A DNA stretch of 64,000 nt from Neoechinorhynchus agilis (GCA_051530055.1 CM121342.1:1054001-1118000); one strand, 5' to 3'; counted from the stretch's first letter, positions 53,441 to 64,000 are shown. Notes: generated from the sequence alone by a model not told the origin. A program made the numbers and translations.

Positions 53441-54835
53441 ATGTCTCTTTTCGATCTGTCGGACGCCGATAAGAGTGCTGGGGATTTATCGAATCTTAGT
53501 ATCTCTAAGAAAACAAGCAAACGACTTTCATCGAGTGGTATTGATTTTCTAGCACCGATCCAATTGAGTGCATTTAAGCAGATCGATGAGGATAAAAGAA
53601 GGATTTGTATTTGTGGAGAGTCGGGAAGTGGACGAACTATGGGAGCGCTGGTTCCAGTCGTAGACCGAGCCACGAGTTTAGCCAAAGAAGATCCAGCGGC
53701 TTTGGTTGCATTGGTTGTTGTTGGTTCAAAAGATGACCTTGTTCCAATGACTGATAGAATTGCGGCGATTTCGCCTAAACTCAATTTGGTAATTGTGGCG
53801 AAACAAAATGAAGAAAAGAACGAAGATTTCAATGGATTAGCTGTTGGTATTCCGTCCGCTATTTCGGCAAATATTGATTCATTGCCAAAAAGTGTGAAGT
53901 TTGTTGTTTTCGACGATGTTGACTTGATGCTCGAAAGCGGTCATGCAGATCAAGTAAAGAAGATTCTAGATCATTTTGATTGTCAAGTTGTCTTTACTTG
54001 TTTAGCGGAAAGTGAGCAAATAACGAAGGTTATGAACGCATCAACTGAACCGGACTCTGTTCAATTTTACGCGAAGGCATCATCATCATCAGCAGAAGAA
54101 GATGATAATCAACCGATAGTTACAAAGGAAAGTCCGTTCATTAAACTAATTGAGGAGGTCACCGAGGAAAAGTATAAGGAGCTTTTAAAAGCCGCCGATG
54201 AAGTAATGGCGAAATTTACGCTTTCTAACGAATTAATCGCTCGGATTCTCGCGCTCATCGGTAATCAGTCTGCTCCTTTAGCAAATCGTCCCGAAAAGAG
54301 AAATCGACCGAGAGTTGATAATGGATTGGCGCGTCCAGGGTTCACTCTATACCACATAATCAGTAAAAATCGTCCGTTCACTGGTTTTGGGAATGTTTGT
54401 AGACTCCTGAGATACGCTTCGTCAAAGGCTGATATACTCAAGGACGAAAGTGGCAATGAAATTGACGTGGAATCATTTGTTGGCGATGTGAAGTTCATTC
54501 CTGACGGAAGTGAAGCTTTTGTTCAGCTTAGCGATGATTTCGGTCTTAAGTTTCAGGAAATTTGGCACGATACCAACAATGTCCAAATGTTTTTGGCAGA
54601 AACTCGTCCAAATAATTTGGTTTCTTCAAACGAGTTACCGAGAGATAATTTTGGTTCTCGTGGTCGTGACCGTGGAGGACGTTTCGGTGGACGAGGATTT
54701 CAAGGACGTGGAGGACCACGTGGACGTGGTAGCGACCGCGGAAAGCGAAATTTCAATAGGGCTTCGTTCGCTGGTGCTGGAAATGGAACCCCTAACAAGG
54801 TTAAGAAGTTCGAGAGCAGTGGCGATGAGGAATAA
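53441..54835 (+). CDS. DDX21/DDX50-like pseudohelicase with GUCT domain and RGG tail
   Basis: A single exon of 464 residues. The N-terminal ~210 residues align with the first RecA domain of DDX21 (human order SKELQSKL--RGIESLFPIQ). Here ISKKTSKRLSSSGIDFLAPI is followed by a degraded P-loop GESGSGRTMG (K to R), a lost PTREL, FDDVDLMLESGHADQVKKIL in place of DEVDQML-MGFADQVEEIL, and a lost SAT motif. The whole second RecA domain is absent. The chain goes straight to the pre-GUCT helix (ELIARILALIGN) and GUCT-like FQEIWHDTNNVQMFLAET (human IQEKWHDSRRWQLSVAT), then FGGRGFQGRGGPRGRG repeats. DDX21 acts in rRNA processing and transcription; this form probably binds RNA without unwinding it. The frame is intact, so it is not a pseudogene. 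Confidence 0.85.
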   Translation: MSLFDLSDADKSAGDLSNLSISKKTSKRLSSSGIDFLAPIQLSAFKQIDEDKRRICICGESGSGRTMGALVPVVDRATSLAKEDPAALVALVVVGSKDDLVPMTDRIAAISPKLNLVIVAKQNEEKNEDFNGLAVGIPSAISANIDSLPKSVKFVVFDDVDLMLESGHADQVKKILDHFDCQVVFTCLAESEQITKVMNASTEPDSVQFYAKASSSSAEEDDNQPIVTKESPFIKLIEEVTEEKYKELLKAADEVMAKFTLSNELIARILALIGNQSAPLANRPEKRNRPRVDNGLARPGFTLYHIISKNRPFTGFGNVCRLLRYASSKADILKDESGNEIDVESFVGDVKFIPDGSEAFVQLSDDFGLKFQEIWHDTNNVQMFLAETRPNNLVSSNELPRDNFGSRGRDRGGRFGGRGFQGRGGPRGRGSDRGKRNFNRASFAGAGNGTPNKVKKFESSGDEE

Positions 54836-55719
54836 AGAACATAATGATATAGATGTAAATCAACGTCGTTTGTTGACCAAAAACATCTTGTTCTGTGAGT
54901 GCACTATTTCTAATGGCGCGCAATGCCGTGAAGCTCGAGAAATTCAATTTTTACCAATTTCATCCGTATATATAAACGTCCAGTCTTCTATCTTAGTGGA
55001 TATCTTTTGAGCGTTAAACCGTTACCATAAGGGATTGCTTCGAATTTAATGAGGTGCCATTTTTGATGCCGGTTTTACGCTTAAAATGGATCCGATGAGA
55101 ACCAACACAAACTATTAAAAACGTGCACGAATTAAATTTTGTCGATCAGAATCAATTGTTTAAAAACGCTAAAAATTAAGCGTTTTTGCCTGTTGAATCA
55201 GTTGTAAAAATCGTAAACATACGTCGTTTTTTCGCACTTCTAGCCGAATTGTTTAAACATTAAAATTTAACTGCCTGCTTTTGCTCAATTTACGATATCT
55301 TAAAGCACCGGCAGTACCTATAGCTGAGTTTGCATTGGTGAGATTTATGACATTGTAGCCAATCAGAAAAAATGCCTATTTCTGCCAAAGTACTCCTTTT
55401 ATATACTCTTTTCCATTTTTGAATTTTCAACCTTAAAATATCATTTATTGCCCTAATCAAGAATGATTAAATTCAAAAAAAAGTTTAGTAAAAAAGACGA
55501 AACGTGCACTTTCTAAAATACTTGTCAAGACCTTTGAATTTTATCTTATCGAAGAGCAAGTATGAATCCCAATAATTCAACTAATTGATTAGTTTATTTA
55601 TCATAATTGAGTTTTAAAGTTTATTTTTCAAATTGATTCTTGACATATAATGAGATTTTCGAATTAATAAATCTCTATTGATCGTCAGTAGTCAAAGACT
55701 GTTTGTTAACTAATTTTAG
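54836..55719. other. Intergenic, nothing recognised
   Basis: AT-rich spacer of about 880 bp. ATTTTAG abuts the next ATG at 55720. Confidence 0.4.
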
Positions 55720-56163
55720 ATGCGTGAGAAACGACGGTACATTGTATTTTGCCCGAAAGGCTGAAACTTTTTTTGTTGGAACTACTTAAAAAGGTTTCGG
55801 ATATACAAAATTCATATTGTTTCTGAAAGATCCCCACAGCCATTCCTGAGCCACGAAGCAATTGAGTCCTCGATTTTGAATCAAATTCAGTCTCTTTTCG
55901 GTTCCGTTGGTTTCGCTATCATGAGCAGTTCAATCAAAATCGTCTATTATGAACGAAGTACAGGATATTTGATACTGCAATGCGCAGCAAATGATCGTCG
56001 TCAAGTGCAAGCGGCGGTGTTCTTTATGGGTTCAGTTGGAAATGTTTCGATGTGTCCGGAATCGTTGCATACTTCAGGAAGCGTGAGACAAGCCAAGAGT
56101 TTCTTGTACACGAAAGGGATCAAGGATTATGCACTTGAACAAATTAAAGACGAGTCTGATTAA
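55720..56163 (+). CDS. POP5: POP5, RNase P/MRP protein subunit
   Basis: Exon 1 (55720-55736) encodes MREKR plus two bases and exon 2 (55794-56163) the rest. The 57-nt GT-AG intron removes a TGA and joins in phase. The product (128 residues) follows human POP5: LSHEAIESSILNQIQSLFGS corresponds to SSLVRDTIARVHGTFGAA, IKIVYYERSTGYLILQCA to VRYLNAYTGIVLLRC, and LHTSGSVRQAKSFL to LHVGGTIRTCQKFL. POP5 is a core protein of RNase P and RNase MRP, which mature tRNA 5' ends and pre-rRNA. TTTTAG directly precedes the ATG. The acidic end (EQIKDESD) is shorter than in vertebrates. Confidence 0.88.
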
Positions 56164-56496
56164 ACGGGTTTTTCCTGTGATTGGACAGTGAAAAAAACTT
56201 ATTAGTTAATATTTCGTCGCCGTTTACGCTTAGGATTTTTCAAAATTGTTTGTGAGCTTTCCAAGGTGAAAGCGATGAAAACATTACTTTTCTTCTTTTT
56301 GGCGACGTCTTGTAGTGTTATAGATCTCGAATGAATTTTCGAGATTTTCTCATAAATTCTACTTTGATGAACAAAAACTTACGTCCACATAGAAAGAATC
56401 CATGCTCAGCGCTTAACATTCCTTCGTTAGACCGAAAAAAAGAATATCGAATTATTTTTAAGAATAACAGTAAGTTTTTTGATCGTTGTAGATAAA

Positions 56497-59400
56497 ATGT
56501 CTAATGATAAGTTAGCAATGTCATCGTTTTCTTCGTCTGATTTGCAGTTGCCTTTCTTTACTTTGGAACTGAAGGTTTTATCCTCATCCGAGAATTTGTC
56601 TCATCACATAGCCAAAAGTTACGCTCGTCTATACGATGGAATCTACTCGCCCAACTTCCAAAGCGATTGTATGGAAGTCGATCGAGTTCGTCAATGGATT
56701 AGTTCTTGTCAAATGGATAAGGACGGCGCTGACCTCATGTTACAATATGCCCGATATTTGATATCTATTCGTAAACGGTTTTCACTTCGTCAAATGAGCG
56801 CATTGTTGGCATTTAGGGCTCTTCCAAAAATGGTTCGTATTGATTTAAGCACAAATATTTTCTAGGAAACTATTGTTCGCTAATGGGCTTATAAAATGTT
56901 GCGAAATTTTATTTGGACATTTTCAAAGATCGGTTTATATTTCAAGTGGTTCAATCAGAGATTTATATTTGCACTCAGCAGTATTTTGTTCAATTTGGGG
57001 GATTCGATACCTTGAAAACTTCACTCCTTTTTTATAATTAGCGCGCGGTACTTGCTCCAACCTTTTATTCGTTTTCCCTAGTCTTTGGTTTCCATCTTTT
57101 TCTCGTGGTGTAATCCGACAACGTTCTCGCTGTAATTCATTTGAATTTAAATGGATGGATGTGGTAGAAGATAGAATTTATGTCGAAGAAGACGATCCAA
57201 GATTTGAGTTGTGTTGTATGCTGTTTAATCTTGGCGCCACGTTCTCTCTTCTTGGATCCTGCGAACAACGGACCACTGACGAGTCCGCCCGTCAATCGCT
57301 CAAATACTACCAATTGGCGGCTGGCGCCTTTGCATGGATTAAACGTGAAATCCCAGTTTCGGGATATTCAATGGGATCTCTTGATTCACGATGTTGTACA
57401 TTTCTCTACCACTTACTCATGGCCCAAGCACAACAATGCGTCGTTGAGAAATCCGTTATGGAAGGTCGAAGGCCTTTGACGGTCGCAAAGCTTTTGATTC
57501 AATTGTCGAATTTCTATAGGGCCGCAAACGAATTGTGCCAGACTTTACCAATATTAAGCAGGGAAATCGGGCTTCAGAGGCGAAAGGATTGGACTACATG
57601 GACTGAATTGAGAATTGAGTTCTATCGGTCCATAGCAATGGATTTCGCTGCGTCGGCTGCTTTGACTAAAGGTCTTCAAACGGATAGACCTTATGGACTG
57701 GCCATTTTTTACGAGACCGAAGCACTTGAAGTCATCACGCGGGCTGTTGGTTTGTTGTCTAAAATCCCATCCGGAGGATTTGGCAGTAAGGAAACAATTG
57801 CATCTGTAAAGAAAGTAAGCGATTGCATTCAGAAAAGACTAGAGGTATTGAAGAAAACAAACCAGTTCATCTATAACGAACGAGTCGCTACTTCAACTGA
57901 AGCACCAGTTCTTAATGGAGTATGTGTTGTTCAGGAAATTGATCCAAATTCAATGGAGGTAACGCGGATGGTTTTTGAGGATGTTATGCCTATTCAAGGA
58001 CATCAATTAGCCTCGTTTTATGGACGAGGGATTTCGTCGTACGTTTTAATTTGAAAACAGCGAATTGAGGTCTTATTTCTTGTAACTCAAATCTCAGGAC
58101 TATAATCGAAAAATGTATTTTTTAATTAGATTTTAAAGAGTTGTTTTTTGTCTAATTTTTATGTTATCATTATGACAAACGCTCTTTATTATAAATTTAG
58201 AATTTTTAAGATTTGTTGATATAATCAAAAAAAAAGAATATGATCACTCCGAATCTTCGGCGCTCTTAAAATTAATCGCTTTGACTCGTTGTGTTTTGAT
58301 GCAAATCAGCGGGATAGAGAGGCTATGTAGTGTTAAAAATTGAACTAATTCTACACGACGAAATCTTTCTTAATTACAGCGAGGAGAAAGCAAAAATCAG
58401 TCGAGATTTCCTGAAGCGAGTAGAAAATGCGAACAAAGAACTGGCTGATTTTTTGAGTTGCTTTCAGTTGGACGACGTTTTACGAACCGACGATTTTGAC
58501 CGCCGAGTTCCGGACGAAATGTACGAATGCTTCTCATCGGCTTCAAGTGTTGGAAACGCTGTTTGCAGTGAATTGACAGAGTACATGAAGCGAATTGCAG
58601 ATTCTAGCAGTCAAATTGAAAAACAATTGAGCAATTTAAGGCAGTCAATTAAGGATCCCAAATTGGAATCAATGTATAGGAGCTTATGTGATACATTTGA
58701 AACCATAAAGGAAATCAATGCATCGTTGGAATCGAATCTCGACGAAGCGCTCCCGAATTTGAGAATTCTTGCTAAAAGCGCTGATTTTTCGGTAAATTCC
58801 CCAGTTGATCTCATTAAAGATACGGGATCCTTTGAGTTTATGCGAAGCGAACAGGCTAAATCGGCTGCTTCACGAATGTACGAGATCTTCCGCAAAATCG
58901 ATCAAATGAGAGAGCAGCGAAATGCACTTGTTGAAGAATCACGCGAGAAATTGAGGCTAGATTCTTTAAGTCCGGACGAGATTATAAATATTGCGAGAAA
59001 ATCTAGTTCTTCTTCACTGGAAGCAAATCTCGCAGAGATTGCTCGTCAAAGGAGTCAACCTCACGTGGAAATCCTAAACGCTAATCTCAATGCTCAAGCG
59101 AATGTAATTGAGGCGCTAAGCCAGGCGAATCTCGCTTTTGCACCGTACTATAAACGACTTCTCGAGAATCTACAACAAAGAGAAAATCGATATGGGAAGT
59201 TGATCAAAGCATGGAATATGCGGACTGAGCTGAAAGATAAGTGTAAAGAAGCATTGGAGTGCTTGGATAGACTGTCAGGAAATATAAAACGGGTCGAAGA
59301 GAGAATTCCAAAGGAAGACGATGAAAAAAGATTATCTTCTTCGTTCAACAAAATGCGCGTTGAAGGAAACCAATCAGCCGAGAGGAGACCGTACTATGGT

Positions 59401-59553
59401 CTCCATACTAAACCAGCACCAGTACAGCAATATCCGAAACCTGAACCGCAGGTGAGAAAAAGTGGACCACCTCAACCTCCCGATCCGTCTTTATTCTCCA
59501 CGATCGATCCAAATGATGTTTACCGACCTGGATATATGTGGAAGCGGCAGTGA
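56497..59553 (+). CDS. HD-PTP/ALIX-family BRO1 and V-domain protein
   Basis: Exon 1 begins at the ATG at 56497 (TTGTAG five bases before) and encodes the BRO1 start (LQLPFFTLELKVLSS). The long second exon holds CMLFNLGATFSLLGS, KYYQLAAGAFAWIKREIPVS and LMAQAQQCVVEKSVMEGRRP, closer to HD-PTP/PTPN23 (LGQAQECLLEKSMLDNRKS) than to ALIX. A GT-AG intron at 58039-58379 joins GISS to EEKAK exactly. 58380-59553 encodes the coiled-coil V domain and a short Pro-rich end (SGPPQPPDPSLF). The protein stops there, with no tyrosine-phosphatase domain and almost no Pro-rich region. BRO1 proteins recruit ESCRT-III at endosomes. The exon 1/2 splice (56770-57150) is not resolved. Confidence 0.85.
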
Positions 59554-59859
59554 TGAGCTCAAAAGTAAAAACAATAAAGTAATAAGATAATTGGATAAAT
59601 TCTGTCATGCAGTTACTTGCAAATCGCATTCTTTACAAATCGACATGTAAGTTTTTAACGTTTACAGAAAATTTAAATTTAACTTCACCAGAAAACTAAC
59701 AACTTGTCAGAAAATATGACTCTGCATTATATCCATTTTTGAGCGTGCATCGCCGCCGTCCAAACCATGCGGCTCGGAAAGTACACAAATAAGTTGAAGT
59801 TTGGCGATCAACGACGACCCCTGTGAGCAACACTGATATGCGTGTTTTATTTGAGAAAA
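59554..59859. other. Convergent 3' spacer
   Basis: Gap between two convergent genes, with AATAAAG soon after the BRO1-protein stop as a possible poly(A) signal. Nothing else is seen. Confidence 0.4.
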
Positions 59860-61546
59860 TCAAGCGTTTGTATTCGTCACGACTTTAAGATCAGGTTCAA
59901 TCGGAAATATTCCTATACAGTCCTCCATTATCTGACAACAATCCGAATACGTCGCAATCATGGATTCCGTCATAGTCCTCACGTTTTTATATAATCCATC
60001 AACATGCTTCTTATCTGCAAGTTCAAGTTTCTCAACTACGTCCGAACGCATTTTTCTCAAACGTGAAAGTGCGTCTTCTCTTAAATGCAAAATCACACGG
60101 TATTCGTAATCCCCAGTCTCAACTCTCAATAGATCTTCTCCGAGTGATGAATATAGGCTCACCTCACTTTCTAAATCTGCTGCTTTCATTGCTAGTGGAT
60201 CCTTTAGAGAGAAAGATTGACTTTCAAAAACTTCACACTAATTAAACCTTTAGGCTAAGTAAAATTATCGATTTAGCACAAAAAAATCAAAAGCGTTTTC
60301 AGTGGAGTTTTATTTTTATGATTAAATAATTGAAGTTCATTTTATTGTTGACACGTTACGAAAATGACGGCTGTAAGAAGAAGAGTATGAACATTTGTGG
60401 GATCTTCTAAGGAATAAGAATTTTATTTCCAGTGGAAATTACCGCTTAAAATGAGTGGTTTATGAGTTTTTTCCACCGGAAGCCACTAGCGCTACACAAT
60501 AAGCGAGATACTCGCACTTGACTTGTGAGTATTTTCTAACTGTCATTTTTAGATCTGGAAGGATAGTTGTATTGAATGTTTTAGTACTTGCAGCACTCTC
60601 GCTTAACACAGAAAGGATATCTTCTCCGCGTTTAGCGATCTGCCTATGTGCTTCTCCAAACTGATTAAAAGCTTCATTCGCTGATTTCTGTGGATCACGA
60701 GCAGCCATGTCCGCTAAAGAGTTACCGAACTCTTTTTGCGTTTCGATCATATTCCTTGATGATGTTTCGAACTTCTTAAGGAGTAGAATTAATTTGCAAT
60801 AAAATCGGGTCAATTTGTAAAGATATGACAGTTTTGATATCAGCGGATCGTGAATGAGCACCGCTCGACGCAATCCTAAAAAGTCGGAAATGTTTGGTCC
60901 AAACTTTTCGGCGAATTTGTGCTTCAGTTTGTTTATCGACAAGTCAATGTCCAAATTATTGTAGCTTTTCTTGTCGATTATTAATTTCTTGTACTTTATC
61001 GCCACTTCAGACGTCTCATTTTCTCGAATTACTGAAGATACTTGGCGAACACTCCATCCCTTAACGCACAAACCGTTTAGTAGAGTGGATCAAATCTTAG
61101 TAGACGTGAAGATTTCTTATCCGCGGGGTTTCTAAACTTTTCATAACGTTTTATAGTTCCCAAAAACAAAAAGCGGATTTTGGTTGGCATTGGCAATATT
61201 TTAGTCTCTTAAAGTGCGGAGTATTTCCTCCTAAATTTTCCATTATATCTATGAGTCGATTTTACGTTTAAGCGTGTGATTAGCTCGAAAATCCCGGTAA
61301 TCCTAAAGCAAACTATCTCATTGGTCCACTCGTTCATACACGTAAAATCTCGAATCCTGCCTTTAGATTTCCATCAAGATCCGCCGGTCCTTCATGCAAG
61401 ACCCGTTCAATGTAGATACATGGGCATTTCGGGTGCCCTCCACCGAGAGTAACTCCAATCATATTTTTCTTATTTTTGTGAATTGTACAGGTCAGCACTT
61501 GAATTTCGATGCCCAGATCATCTTCGCTCGAGGTCTCGATGAACAT
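59860..61546 (-). CDS. PICK1: PICK1-like PDZ and BAR-domain protein
   Basis: Three minus-strand blocks give PICK1 in order. 61546 to about 61343: acidic N-terminus and PDZ domain (KNMIGVTLGGGHPKCPCIYI, human QNLIGISIGGGAQYCPCLYI). About 61085-60490: the end of the PDZ (NGLCVKGWSVRQVSSVI) and the BAR/arfaptin helices (LGLRRAVLIHDPLISKL, EAFNQFGEAHRQIAKRGEDI, KYSQVKCEYLAY). About 60191-59860: the last BAR helix (EDLLRVETGDYEYRVILHLR, human ...YRVSTGNYEYRLILRC) and IGIFPIEPDL. PICK1 bends membranes and traffics receptors. The acidic C-terminal tail of vertebrates is missing. Intron 2 splices via a TATT-GTGTAG donor to an ACTAG acceptor. No AG precedes the NGL segment, so intron 1's acceptor is unresolved. 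Confidence 0.88.
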
Positions 61547-62174
61547 TTTTTATTTAGGTTTCAGAATCGGTAAGAGATCAATCCGCGAAACAAGTGCATA
61601 TTCTCTAGTTGATTTTAACAACTGTTGTCATAACTACTTTAAAATTGCATCCTTGAAATTGTTCTGAAGTTGCTTAAACTAAAACCTCTTTTGTCCATAA
61701 AAGTGAAACGGATTTCTAAAACGCATGTTCATGCCTCTTAAACTTGTGGACTATTTTCGAATTAGATATTAAATTCTTAGTAGCACGTCTTGGTTTTGGA
61801 TTTTTATAATTATTAATATTTTATACTTGCATGCCAATTTTTTTTATTTAATTGATTTTTTAAATGCTTAGAAAAGATTATACGGAATAAACACAAATTT
61901 GTCGGATATTTTGCTCCGGGAGCTCCCCTTACAAATGCAGATTTAGGGTTAGCTGGTTTTAGGCGTCGAATCATCGATTTTAGGAAAAGAAAAAACGCAT
62001 GTTAACAGAGTGGAAATGGTCAAATAAAACTTCTTGTTCTGGCGCCCCGACGTGGAATTCTCGTTTGTTGATTTAACTACCAATAAAAGAACTCGCATTA
62101 TCTTAAATCCTTGACTGTCAGCAATGCATGGGTTTTAGAGAGTATCCGGCTTCAACTATTTCTTTACATTTCAG
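61547..62174. other. Divergent promoter region of PICK1 and V-ATPase F
   Basis: About 630 bp between head-to-head genes. ACATTTCAG abuts the V-ATPase ATG. No other feature is supported. Confidence 0.4.
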
Positions 62175-63051
62175 ATGGCACCTAAAAAATCTGAAGTTGA
62201 AACGGATTTACCACGTCCATCCCAAGGCTCAACGCTTGCAAAAGCTACTAAATTGATTGCCGTCATTGGTGATGAGGTTTGTTTTTGAGAAATGCTTTAA
62301 TTGTAGAGAACTCGCCAGGATACTGTAACTGGTTTCCTGTTGGGTGGAATAGGCGATACTGCGAACGTGGGGATGCAAAGAATCGATAACATGGCTAAGG
62401 AACAGCCGATTGAAAAAAAGATTGAACATGACAGCACCAAAACTCAGTCGAATTTCTTCATTGTAACAAAAGGTATAGGTCCAATGATAAACTTAATGTT
62501 TGAAAATTCAATCGCTCGTTTCCTAGATACTGAGATTACTGCTATCGAAAAATGTTTTCAGTCATTCGTCGCACGAAAAGATATTGGAATAATATTAATA
62601 TGTCAATATGTGAGTTTCAAGACTTTTTGTGAGTGCCCGAACTGAATTTAAGAATTTTGCGGACGCTTTTCTGTAAATGCGAATATCTAAAGCTCACATC
62701 GGTTCGAACATGTGTGTATGAACATTCCTTTGTTTTAATTTATCTTTAGTCAGATTTTTAAACTTTGTCCATTTGTCACCTTTTAATCGTTCTCGAAGAC
62801 TACGCGATTGCATTAAAGATTCGGTTTAAAACCCTTTTTGCTTTTAGATCGCTGATAAAATTCGAGAATGCGTCGACTCTTGCAAAAGCACAGTTCCAAC
62901 CATTCTCGAAATTCCAAGCAAAGAACATCCGTATGATCCCGAGAAGGATTCAATGTTGAAACGAGCAAAGGTAAACCTTAAGCGTCAAATTTATACGTAA
63001 AGTAACTCTCAAATTTAAAAGGGTCTTTTCTCGATGGACGACTTCAAATGA
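62175..63051 (+). CDS. ATP6V1F: V-type proton ATPase subunit F
   Basis: Five exons (62175-62276, 62319-62472, 62527-62609, 62848-62970, 63022-63051) join in frame by GT-AG introns of 42, 54, 238 and 51 nt. The N-terminal KLIAVIGDE is followed by DTVTGFLLGGIGD, NFFIVTK, ARKDIGIILICQYIADKIRE, VPTILEIPSKEHPYD and MLKRAKGLFSMDDFK, colinear with subunit F of animals (human DIGIILINQYIAE, IPSKEHPYD, ARGMF-AEDL). Subunit F is part of the central rotor stalk of the vacuolar ATPase, which acidifies endomembrane compartments. An N-terminal extension (MAPKKSEVETDLPRPSQGST) is unusual compared with the usual short start. ATTTCAG directly precedes the ATG. Confidence 0.95.
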
Positions 63052-63114
63052 TTTCTAATCGTTTTATGTTTTCTTTGAGCGTATAAGTAAAAACACAAAA
63101 AATTTAATTATGTT

Positions 63115-64000
63115 TTAAATAGCAGCTTCCTCAGGGCTCTTCGCAAGATCACTATCCTCTTCAGATTTAATATCTTCTGATGCCCATGGCAGTACTTCTC
63201 CAGTCCCGGTCAGAACGAACGACAGACCGGCCAATACGTAAGTTACTGCGCACATTGTAAAGATGATTCTCCATTCGCTCACAAGACCCCGTTTAACTAC
63301 ATAACCAACTACCGTCGGACACAAGACACCGGGCAGATTTCCGAATGTATTTGAGATACCCCAAATAATTCCAGCATACCGAGGAGCCATATCGTTCGCG
63401 CTACAGTACATGCCACCACCAGTATTGAATCCCGTAGTTGCCAGGACGAGCGTGAAAAGCAATGTTCCTGCCCAAGCTGTTTTGTGGGTGACGAAACCCG
63501 TCAGGAATATGAATATTCCCGGTAAGAACGTCCCTAATCCCGTGAAAACCTTTCTAGCCGTGGTACGGGTCATTAGGCCAGAGTTTATAAGCCGATCGCA
63601 AAGTGCGCCACACACAAGTGTCATGACCCAAATGGTGATATATGGAATGGATCCAAGGAATCCACTTTTCTTAACATCCAGCAGAAGGACGTCTTTACTG
63701 TATGTACTGATGTTTGTAAGTAGAGTGTAGAAGCCGACGTCTTTAAAGAAATGACATGCAAACATTCCCCAGCATGGAATCGAAGTGAAAATCGCTCTGT
63801 AAGGTACTTTTGGAGCTGCTCGATTTGTGGCTGCCATAGGTTTATTGGCACAAATGTACTCTCGTTCGCTTTGCGATATAAAGTGATGCTCTTCGGGTCG
63901 TGATCTTGAGAGGAAAGCAAACAACAGGGTCCATATGATTCCTATAAGACCAGAAACATAGAATACCAACGGCCATCCACCTAGAAACCTTTGATCGCAC
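63115..64000 (-). CDS. SLC17-family anion/phosphate transporter, C-terminal part
   Basis: The gene runs off the window at 64000; the visible 295 residues are the C-terminal two-thirds of an MFS transporter. Signatures include GGWPLVFYVSGLIGIIW, AIFTSIPCWGMFACHFFKDV, GFYTLLTNISTYSKDVL, GSIPYITIWVMTLVCGAL, and GGMYCSANDMAPRYAGIIWG then ISNTFGNLPG. These are typical of sialin/VGLUT/NaPi-I (SLC17) proteins, with about eight membrane spans here. The cytosolic tail is short and acidic (SEDIKSEEDSDLAKSPEE). The subfamily (sialin-like or VGLUT-like) cannot be told without the N-terminus. It converges on V-ATPase F with a 63-bp gap. Confidence 0.9.
   Translation of the reverse strand, partial: CDQRFLGGWPLVFYVSGLIGIIWTLLFAFLSRSRPEEHHFISQSEREYICANKPMAATNRAAPKVPYRAIFTSIPCWGMFACHFFKDVGFYTLLTNISTYSKDVLLLDVKKSGFLGSIPYITIWVMTLVCGALCDRLINSGLMTRTTARKVFTGLGTFLPGIFIFLTGFVTHKTAWAGTLLFTLVLATTGFNTGGGMYCSANDMAPRYAGIIWGISNTFGNLPGVLCPTVVGYVVKRGLVSEWRIIFTMCAVTYVLAGLSFVLTGTGEVLPWASEDIKSEEDSDLAKSPEEAAI

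Noticed and set aside
54510-55010. Overlapping plus-strand frame rich in Val/Asp (VVTVEDVSVDEDFKDVED)
   Set aside because: Frame-shifted shadow of the RGG repeats of the DDX21-like gene.

Overview
This window is animal nuclear DNA. It holds a Wnt ligand, a PICK1-type PDZ-BAR adaptor, a BRO1 endosomal-sorting protein and a PRPF40 splicing factor, all split by GT-AG introns. Intergenic DNA is AT-rich and genes are small. Resolved introns are often very short (26, 38, 42, 44, 46, 54, 55 and 57 nt, against a few of 174 to 341 nt). At least ten start codons lie directly behind a pyrimidine-tract-plus-AG acceptor with no visible upstream exon. That fits spliced-leader trans-splicing, or very short 5' UTR exons. 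A small trans-splicing invertebrate (nematode-like, rotifer-like or mesozoan-like) is the best guess; the phylum cannot be fixed from this sequence alone.

Layout. 1-5000 is a graveyard of transposon fossils (Penelope-like, Ty3/gypsy, hAT). 5-11.4 kb carries small genes (Pcc1/LAGE3, an unknown three-exon gene, an ANKRD49-like ankyrin protein, CutA, an unknown basic protein) between LINE and Penelope pieces. 11.7-14.97 kb is a minisatellite, LINE pieces and a tRNA-derived SINE. 14.97-24.3 kb is a housekeeping cluster: aminoacylase-1 and G6PD in tandem (possible operon), API5 head-to-head with a small unknown gene, and IBA57. 24.5-26.2 kb is a pogo/Tigger remnant and repeats, then ribosomal protein uL15 (RPL27A). 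26.9-32.2 kb on the minus strand is a block of unrecognised genes, one secreted with 7-residue repeats and one built of 55-residue repeats. 32.4-35.2 kb is PRPF40. 35.3-46.2 kb is mostly non-coding with SINE, foldback and MITE copies and one CAML/GET2-like gene. 46.27-47.61 kb is a Wnt5-like gene. 47.9-53.3 kb is LINE and Penelope fragments and hairpins with one small unknown gene. 53.4-64 kb is gene-dense: a DDX21-like pseudohelicase, POP5, an HD-PTP-like BRO1 protein, PICK1, V-ATPase subunit F and the 3' part of an SLC17 transporter.

Most striking points. (1) The Wnt has Phe where the lipid-carrying Ser of Wnts should be. (2) The DDX21 relative keeps one degenerate RecA domain plus the GUCT and RGG tail and has lost the second RecA domain. 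(3) Dispersed hairpins, several tied to Penelope-like fossils, share a hammerhead-like core (CTGANGA, stem, GAAA), always with one extra base, so activity is doubtful. (4) Introns of about 26 nt and start-adjacent splice acceptors suggest an unusual splicing biology.
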